Below are positions 54,448 to 63,000 of a stretch of DNA of 64,000 bases, piece after piece. The stretch's first letter is position 1; the number at the start of each line of letters is the position of its first letter. Both the position numbers and the translations under genes were made by a program. Source of the DNA: CAYJAD01 sp964368075 (lineage in GTDB: Bacteria > Desulfobacterota > Desulfovibrionia > Desulfovibrionales > Desulfovibrionaceae); NCBI GenBank assembly GCA_964368075.1, contig CAYJAD010000009.1:1-64000 (forward strand), written 5' to 3'. The notes beneath the pieces were generated by a model. The model searched no databases. It had not been told where the DNA came from and worked only from the letters and a program-made list of their open reading frames with translations.

Positions 54448-54530
54448 TGAGGGGGGAAGGGGAACTTTTGCCAAAGCCCAAAAGTTTCCCCTTCCCCCTC
54501 AAACTCCCCCTATCCCCTCAAAACGCTTTT
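54448..54530. repeat. Dispersed palindromic repeat unit downstream of glnN
   Basis: Starts TTGAGGGGGGAAGGGG, has ACTTTTG...CAAAAGT in GGGG/CCCC arms, then CTCCCCCTATCCCCTCAAAACGC. Very close to the left half of 37549-37704. It may end the glnN transcript. Confidence 0.8.
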
Positions 54531-54732
54531 ATAGCCCAATCTTACAAAAAAACTTTAAGTCGCATTCTTGCGATTGCTCAGATAATGTCGTAAAAAGGTA
54601 GAGTTGATTTACAGGAATTTGAACCGAACCATTTTGCCGCAGGCCGGGCTTTTGACAATCTGCGACAGTAGATTTTCAAAAGGGACGGACTGCCGGTTTT
54701 TGTGCGATTTTGAGCGACTTGTAAGATTTTTT

Positions 54733-54817
54733 CTTCTCGCAAGAAAAAAAACGTTTTGAAAATTTTAGCGTACTTTAGTACGTGAATTTACAAAACGTTT
54801 TTTGACGCAGCGAGAAG
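54733..54817 (+). promoter_or_regulatory. Large nested hairpin upstream of gltB
   Basis: CTTCTCGC (54733-54740) pairs with GCGAGAAG (54810-54817). Inside, AACGTTTTG (54750-54758) pairs with CAAAACGTT (54791-54799), and GTAC repeats form the tip. It directly precedes the mini-ORF at 54825 and overlaps its Shine-Dalgarno (GAAGGA), so folding could hide that site. The 54531-54732 stretch before it shows nothing clear. Confidence 0.6.
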
Positions 54818-54824
54818 GAAAAAG

Positions 54825-54926
54825 ATGAAGACGCCAAAAGCGCACAAAAGTAGTAACAGCAATAAAAAACGCCAAAAGCACACAAAAACAAAAAAAGTAA
54901 AAATATACAGAACAGATGAGGAATAA
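54825..54926 (+). CDS. Lys-rich 33-residue mini-ORF (possible leader peptide) before gltB
   Basis: ATG-to-TAA ORF giving a strongly basic peptide, MKTPKAHKSS...KVKIYRTDEE, with about a dozen Lys. It has a good SD, AGAAGGA, 5-6 nt ahead, and its stop is 3 bp before the gltB ATG, so gltB translation could be coupled. The gltB SD (GAGGAA) lies within its last codons. Function unknown; a leader peptide or a small basic protein are both possible, as is chance in an A-rich stretch. Confidence 0.35.
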   Translation: MKTPKAHKSSNSNKKRQKHTKTKKVKIYRTDEE

Positions 54927-54929
54927 AGT

Positions 54930-57900
54930 ATGAGTAGTTTGTATAATCCTTTAGATGAACACGATGCCTGCGGAGTTGGTTTTGTCGCTCGGCTTTCCGG
55001 TGTACCTAGCCATCAGGTCATAGCCGATGCTTTAACTGCCATGGCACGCCTTGCGCACCGTGGCGGACATGATGGAGATAATTCCGGTGACGGTGCGGGT
55101 TTACTCATGCCACTTCCTAAAAGTTTTTTCAAATATCAATGGCCTACTCTGCAAGCTCTAGATGATGACATCCCTTTTGCAGTGGGGCAACTTTTTATGC
55201 CACAAGAGGCACACACACATGCTTCAATTATGCGAATAATCAAAGAATGCCTTACACAAACAAACCTTTGCCTCGAAGACGAACGAGAAGTTCCCATTGA
55301 TACCACTATGGTAAGCCCCATGGCATTGGCTACCATGCCCCATATGTTGCAAATCTTAGTACGTCCCACAAAGAATTTAGCCCTCGAAAGTTCCCAAGGC
55401 GAAGGATTTGAACGCACATTATATTTAGCTCGCAGACGCATGGAAAAGGCCGTCCACACGTGGCTTATGCAACAGGGTATTGAGCGCAACAGTTTTTATG
55501 TGGTAAGCCTTTCTGCCCGTAGCATTATTTACAAAGGAATGTTGCCCGGAGCCTGCCTTGGTGACTTATACAGTGATTTACTTAGCACCAATTTCACAGC
55601 CCCTTTTGCCGTGTTTCATGAACGCTTTAGCACAAACACCCTGCCCTCATGGCGCTTAGCTCAACCTTTTAAAAACTTAGCGCACAATGGTGAAATTAAT
55701 ACCATTCGCGGCAATGCTGCACGCATGCATATGCGTCAACCGCAGATGTCTTCCGCACTTTTTGGCCATGACTTACAAGACCTTTTTCCTATCATTGATG
55801 ATACTGCCAGCGATTCTGCACGTCTTGATAATGCCTTAGAACTCTTAATGCGCTGTGGCTATTCCATGACCCATGCTTTGATGATGCTCTTGCCCGAACC
55901 CTTTGGCGCAGCCTTTGTTATGGGTGATAATAAGCGTGCTTTTTATGAATATCATGCCGCGCTTATGGACCCTTGGGACGGCCCAACTGCGCTTGTATTT
56001 ACCGATGGTTACAGCCGTGTGGGTGCAATGCTTGACCGTAACGGTTTGCGCCCTTGCCGCACAACCGTTTCACAAGATGGTATGGTCGTGCTTGCTTCAG
56101 AAACAGGAGTTATGGACGTTGAACCTGAGCGTATTGTATCGCGACAGCAACTACGCCCACGGCGTATGCTCATGGTAGATGTTGCTGCTAAGCGTATAAT
56201 TTCTGATGCAGAAATAAAAGGGAATGTTATTCGTGAAAAGCCTTATCGTCGTTGGCTTAAGCAATGTGCTATTTCGCTTGCTGACCTTATGCACGATGAA
56301 GGCAATGCTCACCCACAAGAAAGTGTACACGATTTAGCACAAACACAAATTTTGTATGGATATGACACTAAAACCATAAACAATGTGCTTATGCCCATGG
56401 CCAAAAATAGCCAAGAACCTGTGGGAGCTATGGGGCATGATGTTCCTTTAGCTGTGCTTGATAATCAACCAAAAGCATTATTCCATTATTTCAAACAACA
56501 ATTTGCGCAAGTTACCAATCCCCCCATTGACCCTTTGCGTGAAGAGCTTTCCATGTCTCTGATGAATTTTGCCGGTGCAGAACGCAATATATTAGAACCA
56601 ACACCAGAAAATTGCGCTATTTTACGCTTGCCACATCCTTTCCTTGACCGCAATGAGCTTTTGCACGTGCGCATGTCTACACGTAAGGAAGTGCAAGCTT
56701 ATACCCTTGATGCTACTTTTGAGGCAAACACAGCTAATGCCGGCCTCGCCCTTGAACAAGGATTACAAACCATGTTCAAATCTGCAGAAAAGTCCCTCGA
56801 AGAAGGCGCTACTATATTAATTGTCAGCGATACCAAAAGTAGTGCAACACGCGCACCCATACCAAGTCTTTTAGCCCTGTCTGCCTTGCATCATCATTTA
56901 AGACGTATCGAAAAACGGCACTTATGCGGACTCATAGTAGAAACAGGTGAAGCCTTTGAAGTCATGCACATGGTTTTACTTTCAGCTTATGGTGCTAGCG
57001 GTATTTGCCCCTATGCCGCTCTTGATACAGTAAAGCAATGGGCCGAAGCGGGTAAAATTAAAAATTTACAACCACACATAGCTCAAGCCAACTATATTTC
57101 TGCACTGAAAAAAGGTATGCTCAAAGCCTTTGCACGTCTTGGCATTTCCACACAACGTTCATTCAAAAGCGGACATTATTTTGAAGCCCTTGGCCTTGAC
57201 GCAAAGCTCGTAGATACTTACTTCACAGGCACGCCTTCGCGTATTGGTGGCATTGGGCTAGATATTATTGCAAAAGACGCCTTACAACGCCATACGCAGG
57301 CATTTGAAATTATAGAGGCAAAATCTCCTGAAACTTCCCATTTGTGGACTAAGGAAAGCGTACAACTATTACACAAGGCTGTACGCGAAGACGATGCTCA
57401 TGCTTTTGCCAATTATGCCCAAAGAAACAAGGACAGGTTCATCACTTTACGTGACCTTTTTAGTGTGAAAAGTGGTTCTCCCATTGCGCTTGAAGATGTA
57501 GAACCTAGCACAGAAATCGTAAAGCGTTTTGTAGGCGCTGCCATGTCCTTTGGTTCGTTAAGCAGTGAAGCCCACGAAACCATTGCCGAAGCTTGTAATG
57601 CCATTGGAGCACGTAGCAATTGCGGGGAAGGTGGTGAAGATGTGCGCCGATCTTCTTTAACTGAAGATGGCAAAGACATACGCTCAAAAGTGCGTCAAAT
57701 AGCTTCCGGACGTTTTGGCGTAACCGCGCAGTACCTTGCCCATGCCGATGAAATTCAAATCAAAATGGCACAAGGTGCAAAACCGGGTGAGGGGGGGCAA
57801 CTGCCAGCCCATAAAGTCACAAAAGAAATTGCTTTTGTTCGCAAAACAACACAAGGAGTTTCACTTATTTCGCCGCCGCCGCACCATGATATTTATTCCA

Positions 57901-59444
57901 TAGAAGATTTGGCGCAGCTTATTTATGATTTACGGCGCATTCAACCTTCAGCAACTATTTCTGTAAAATTAGTAGCCGAAGCCGGGGTCGGCACTGTGGC
58001 TGTGGGAGTTACCAAGGCCGGAGCGGATCAAATACTCGTCTCTGGGCACGATGGCGGAACGGGTTCCTCTCCTCTATCTAGCATACAACAAACCGGCTTA
58101 CCTTGGGAAATGGGACTTTTAGAAGTTCATGAGGCCTTAATTGCCAACGGTTTACGCAATAAAGTAAAATTACGCACCGATGGACTCATTCGTAATGGCT
58201 ATGATATGCTCATTGCCTTCATGCTTGGTGCTGAAGAATGCAGTGTAGGTACAGCTTTGTTAGTGAGCCTTGGGTGTGTTATGTGTCGCCAATGCTACAA
58301 GGGGACATGCGTTGCAGGTATTGCTACGCAAGAGCAGAAACTACGGGCTAGATTTAGCGGCAAGGCTGAGCATATACAGCGCATGTTTTTCTTTATGGCG
58401 GAAGATTTGCGTAAGCATATGGCAGAACTTGGCATTGCTACGATACAAGAACTCATTGGGAGAGCAGACTTTTTGCAAGTACATTCTCAACTACCGGAAC
58501 GAGCAAAAAACCTTGATTTGTCAGCATTTTTCAAGTGTACATGTAAGGGGCTTGAGCCATGGAAAATATGCAAAGATGCCCACGAAGCACCGTCACGCTT
58601 AGATAGAAAAATAATGGAGCGCGCTGAACAGCTTTTACTTGGAAAACCTGTACGTTGCACATACAATGGAACCATAATAAATACAGACAGAGCCATAGGC
58701 ACTCGCCTTGCCGGAGAAATTGCCAGACGTTTACAAAAACGCCGTTTACCGCAACACTCCTATACAATTCATCTTCAAGGTTCTGCTGGGCAAAGCCTTG
58801 GGGCATTTTTAACCAGTGGAGTAACAATTACCGTACACGGTGATGCCAATGACTATGTGGGCAAAGGGCTCAGTGGCGGTATTGTAGTAATAACCCCAGC
58901 AAGAGAGAGTCGCTTCATTGCCGCAGAACAAGCCATTGTGGGTAATGTCGCCTTGTACGGTGCAACCAGTGGTGAAGCTTACTTTTGTGGCATGGCCGGC
59001 GAACGCTTTGCCGTGCGTAATTCCGGTGCTATGGCTGTGGTAGAAGGCATGGGCGATCACGGTTGTGAATATATGACGGGAGGAGTTGTAGTAGCCCTTG
59101 GTGAGTGCGGGTATAACTTTGCCGCCGGCATGAGCGGAGGTGTTGCCTTTGTATATGATAAGGACGAACGCTTTCAAAATCGCTGCAATACAGACAGTGT
59201 TGACCTTGAATCAGTCAAAACCCCTGAAGATTGCAATTTACTCCGTTCACTTATTGAACAGCATAACCATTACACAGGTAGCATAAAAGCAGAAGCATTA
59301 CTTAAGAATTGGGAAGCCGCCCTACCGCTTTTTGTTAAAGTGATGCCTCTAGAGCATAAAACAGCCTTGGAAAGACAACAAGAAAACTCCCGTCATGGGC
59401 AAGAAACCATAGCGGCTACGGAAGAAGTTTTCATAACAAATTAA
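54930..59444 (+). CDS. gltB: Glutamate synthase large subunit (GltB)
   Basis: 1504 residues, full length. The Ntn glutaminase domain uses the Cys after the propeptide (C14 in HDACGVGFVARL). The central and FMN domains follow (AKPGEGGQLPAHKV, SGHDGGTGSSPLSS), then the 3Fe-4S cysteines C-x5-C-x4-C in LGCVMCRQCYKGTCVAGIATQ, and the C-terminal GXGXG beta-helix (GGIVVITPARES, GATSGEAYFCGMAGERFAVRNSGA). It converts glutamine and 2-oxoglutarate into glutamate with GltD or ferredoxin as electron donor. No gltD is next to it, so either GltD is elsewhere or ferredoxin/flavodoxin serves. With GlnN it completes the GS/GOGAT cycle. Confidence 0.96.
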   Translation: MSSLYNPLDEHDACGVGFVARLSGVPSHQVIADALTAMARLAHRGGHDGDNSGDGAGLLMPLPKSFFKYQWPTLQALDDDIPFAVGQLFMPQEAHTHASIMRIIKECLTQTNLCLEDEREVPIDTTMVSPMALATMPHMLQILVRPTKNLALESSQGEGFERTLYLARRRMEKAVHTWLMQQGIERNSFYVVSLSARSIIYKGMLPGACLGDLYSDLLSTNFTAPFAVFHERFSTNTLPSWRLAQPFKNLAHNGEINTIRGNAARMHMRQPQMSSALFGHDLQDLFPIIDDTASDSARLDNALELLMRCGYSMTHALMMLLPEPFGAAFVMGDNKRAFYEYHAALMDPWDGPTALVFTDGYSRVGAMLDRNGLRPCRTTVSQDGMVVLASETGVMDVEPERIVSRQQLRPRRMLMVDVAAKRIISDAEIKGNVIREKPYRRWLKQCAISLADLMHDEGNAHPQESVHDLAQTQILYGYDTKTINNVLMPMAKNSQEPVGAMGHDVPLAVLDNQPKALFHYFKQQFAQVTNPPIDPLREELSMSLMNFAGAERNILEPTPENCAILRLPHPFLDRNELLHVRMSTRKEVQAYTLDATFEANTANAGLALEQGLQTMFKSAEKSLEEGATILIVSDTKSSATRAPIPSLLALSALHHHLRRIEKRHLCGLIVETGEAFEVMHMVLLSAYGASGICPYAALDTVKQWAEAGKIKNLQPHIAQANYISALKKGMLKAFARLGISTQRSFKSGHYFEALGLDAKLVDTYFTGTPSRIGGIGLDIIAKDALQRHTQAFEIIEAKSPETSHLWTKESVQLLHKAVREDDAHAFANYAQRNKDRFITLRDLFSVKSGSPIALEDVEPSTEIVKRFVGAAMSFGSLSSEAHETIAEACNAIGARSNCGEGGEDVRRSSLTEDGKDIRSKVRQIASGRFGVTAQYLAHADEIQIKMAQGAKPGEGGQLPAHKVTKEIAFVRKTTQGVSLISPPPHHDIYSIEDLAQLIYDLRRIQPSATISVKLVAEAGVGTVAVGVTKAGADQILVSGHDGGTGSSPLSSIQQTGLPWEMGLLEVHEALIANGLRNKVKLRTDGLIRNGYDMLIAFMLGAEECSVGTALLVSLGCVMCRQCYKGTCVAGIATQEQKLRARFSGKAEHIQRMFFFMAEDLRKHMAELGIATIQELIGRADFLQVHSQLPERAKNLDLSAFFKCTCKGLEPWKICKDAHEAPSRLDRKIMERAEQLLLGKPVRCTYNGTIINTDRAIGTRLAGEIARRLQKRRLPQHSYTIHLQGSAGQSLGAFLTSGVTITVHGDANDYVGKGLSGGIVVITPARESRFIAAEQAIVGNVALYGATSGEAYFCGMAGERFAVRNSGAMAVVEGMGDHGCEYMTGGVVVALGECGYNFAAGMSGGVAFVYDKDERFQNRCNTDSVDLESVKTPEDCNLLRSLIEQHNHYTGSIKAEALLKNWEAALPLFVKVMPLEHKTALERQQENSRHGQETIAATEEVFITN

Positions 59445-59470
59445 GCTTTATAAAAAATAGTATATTTTAG

Positions 59471-59511
59471 GAGCTTGCAGGTTACCAAGAAAACAACCTG
59501 CAAGCTCTTTT
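59471..59511 (+). terminator. Intrinsic terminator of gltB
   Basis: GAGCTTGCAGGTT and AACCTGCAAGCTC form a 13-bp perfect stem with an 11-nt loop, then TTTTA. Confidence 0.9.
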
Positions 59512-59530
59512 ATGCTGACGAAACACGTTG

Positions 59531-59548
59531 CCCATTTTCAACACGCTA
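59531..59548. repeat. Dispersed 18-mer CCCATTTTCAACACGCTA
   Basis: Exact copy of the end of the direct repeat at 2405-2422, about 57 kb away. It follows the gltB terminator. Confidence 0.75.
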
Positions 59549-59723
59549 ACAAAACACTATACATTTGTAATTACAATGTTTTTTATTCACTTACAAAATA
59601 AATTCAACGAACATGCACAGTGTCACAAACTTCGTAGTAATTACCTCAAAAAACATAGCGTAACACTAGGAATTTGCATATAAAATTTTTAAAAATTTAT
59701 TCCATCAAAAACGCTAAAATCAG

Positions 59724-59939
59724 TTGACAGAACATATTTCCTTACATAGAGTTTTCCCACGCTTTATTGCGTGTGGTCATTTTCTCCAAATGACCCTTTT
59801 TTACAGGTGTATCATTACTATTGCACTTGCGGGCTTTTTTAGCCTGGGGCATACGTCCCCGTCGTTTGGCTTCCTTTTGTTTAGTCCAAGCGCCTATATA
59901 TCCCAAATATTTTAGCACAGGTTTCTTGTGCTCTTTTTT
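59724..59939 (+). promoter_or_regulatory. Promoter and multi-terminator leader of the giant adhesin gene
   Basis: TTGACA (59724-59729), 17-bp spacer, TAGAGT (59747-59752). The putative leader has CACGC-TTTATT-GCGTG, then the terminator GGTCATTT-TCTCC-AAATGACC-C-TTTTTT (59775-59802), and later a second, AGCACA-GGTTTCT-TGTGCT-C-TTTTTT (59914-59939), about 70 bp before the adhesin start. Transcription must pass both. This points to attenuation or antitermination control. The short ORF at 59724-59915 is not convincing. Confidence 0.5.
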
Positions 59940-60011
59940 ATGTATTGCCTCTTTTTCGGCATTTCTCTGTTCTTTTTTTTATGCCAAGAATTTTAACAAA
60001 AGGAAATTATC

Positions 60012-63000
60012 ATGGCCGATATTCAATTGCAAAAGCCAGCTGCGGGACAAACTACTACTATAACTCCAGCACCGGAAGATCGTTTAGTTTTACAATTTGA
60101 TACCGGAGATGCCACCCTTACTCGTGCCGGTGACAATTTGAATATGGCTTTTGAGGACGGTTCTTCTGTATCTTTAACAGATTTTTATAAAGCATACACC
60201 TCTGAAAACATGCCTACCTTTGTTATTGGTGATGCCGAAATCGACGGCGAGCAATTTTTTGCGGGCATGGCTGACGACTTAATGCCTGCGGCTGGTCCCG
60301 GTGCCGGTGCTACCCCTACCAGCGGCGGTACCACTGTAGACACCATTGGCGGCACACTTCTTGGCGGTCTAGAACGCTTAGACGGTCTTGACCAAGGCTT
60401 TGGCGCAGCTACTTTACTTGCTGATTTTCCTGCTACAGATACAATCAACACACCGCCTATTATTACAGGTATCACCATTTTCTCAGATGGTGACTTAGAC
60501 GCCTACCCCGACACACTTGATATTGTTGAAGAAGGTGTTGGCCGCGATAGCACCACCAATGCGGTAACTTCTAACAATCCTAACCAAATATATAGCGGCG
60601 ATTTATTTGCTCAAGGTCAAGTGAATGCCACTGACCCGCAGGGTGTTAGCTATTCTGTTGTAGGTTCAGCAACAGGTACTTATGGTAACTTTAGCGTGGA
60701 CGCCAATGGTGTATTTACTTTTGCTTATATCCCAGAAAGTGCCCATGCCCTTGCACAAGACGAAATAGTTACAGAAACCTTCACTGTTCGCGTAACCGAT
60801 GATACAGGTTTGTCTACTGATGTTTCTATCACTGTAACTATCAGAGGCACCAACGACCTGCCAATAATTGAGAGCATTACTAGTGTGTTGCCAGCCGTTG
60901 AAGACTCTAATGTAAACACAGCAGGCGACTTAGTAATAAGCGGCACCTCTACCATAACTGACCCTGATAACGCTGATACCCAAACCTTCTTTGTTGGTGT
61001 ACAAGGTCAAAATGTTGGTGAAACCCTTGATGCCACTGACAACCTTACTGCATCTGGCAGCGATTTAACAATACAGTTAACAGACACCAATGGTCGTTCT
61101 GTTGATGCAACAGTAAGAGTTGACGCAAATGGTGCATATACAGCAACTGTTAAGAATGGTGATGTTCAAAATCTTGGTGAAGGCGAAAATCTTTCAGGTT
61201 CATTTACTTTCTATGTGCAAGACGCTGCAGGAGCTTGGGTCAGCCAAGATGTTACTGTAACAGTCACCGGCACAAATGACCAACCTACCATCGAAATTGA
61301 ATCCGACGCTACAACTTCATTCCTTAAAGAACAAGGAGTTGGTGATCAGGGTACTTTTAGCATTGGAAGCTGGACAACAACCATTGATCTTCCCAATGCC
61401 GAAAATCCTGATGCCGACGCCATCGCCACTGGTAAAATTGCTTTAGGTGATATTGATAGCACAGATAAGCTTAGCATACTTATTGGTGGAACAGATGTTT
61501 CTATTACTGTGAATACGCCTTACTATGTGTCCCCTGATGGAACATGGTCTGCCACTATGCCCGCAGACGGCGACTATGTGGGAACGATTAGCTTTAACGG
61601 TGCTGACAAAGCTTACGATTATGAATTTACCTTGAATGACAATGGTAAAACCGTCAATGCACTTGATGAAGGTTCTCAGCTTAGTGTAAATCTCTCCATC
61701 ACAGTAAAAGATGACAGCGGCGTAAATGCGGCAGCCGGAGGGTCTGAGCAAGCTACAAATACCACAACTCTGACTTTCACCATTGAAGGTACCAATGATA
61801 AGCCCGTGTTGACGCAACCTGAAAATCTCGAAATCAATGAAGACACTGCCTCTGTCTCAGGAACTGCAAAGGGCACGGACGCTGACGCTGAACAAGTTGG
61901 TACAGATGTAGATGCCGACCCAGGTCTTACATATCATATCAGCGCAGGGCATACAGAAAATCCATTCAACATTGCAGATAAAGAAGACGGCATACTTATC
62001 GCCGACCATATGGCTGTTGGTTTGTATGGTACTATGACCATCGACAAAGATTCAGGAGAGTATGTCTATAAAACTACTGCCCTTGCTCAAATTCTTGGTG
62101 AAGGTCAATACTACACTGAAAAGTTCACAGTGTATGTGAAAGACGAGTATGACGCATGGGATGCCAAACAAATTACTGTAAAAGTGACCGGCTCTAATGA
62201 TGATCCTATTATCACATACACCAAAGATTTAACTGTACGCGAAGAAGGCGTAGGCATTGGTACTCTACCTAATGCTTACGATATGGGAATTCCTGTCGCC
62301 CTTGGTATGATTAAAGCCATCGATATTGATTTAAATGACATTGGCAAAATTACCTTCTCTGTAAGTGAAGCCAACTCCACTGCCGTTACTGCTGATCATG
62401 GCTTTGATATGGCAATTAAAAATGAATATGGCACCTTACACCTTAATAATACCACCGGTGCTTACAAGTTTGTACTTGATAATACCAGTGAAACTGTGCA
62501 AGCAATGAATGAAGGTGACCTCAAGGACATTACCTTTAAATTCACAGCAAAAGATGCGCATGGCGGCAGTGACACTCAAGATGTCACCGTTACCATCACC
62601 GGCACCAATGATCAGCCCATTTTGTCTGTGGATAAATCAACTCTTGAAGTGACTGATAATGTGGATAATCCCCACCTTGGCGGAACAAGCACGCCTGCCT
62701 CTGTTTCCGGTCAAGCCACTGCAACAGATTTTGACTCCAAAGACCTTGGCAATGGTGATGCCGGTGCAGGCTATGGTAATGATACCGACGCAGTAGCGCT
62801 TGATTTTAGCGTAGGCATTCAACGCCCAACACTTGATAATATTTTGAATCTTTTAGACCAAGACACCTTAGATAAGTTAGACAACATCCTAAATGTTGGC
62901 AAGCTAGAGCAACTTGGCACTATTACTGAAGCCATATACAATACCTTTGCCAACCTTCCAACCACTGGTACAGAAGTGTCTGGCTTGTATGGTGAGATGA

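Noticed and set aside
59724..59915. 63-codon ORF in the adhesin leader
   Set aside because: It begins at the -35-like TTGACA and contains a terminator hairpin; hydrophobic composition reflects T-rich sequence.
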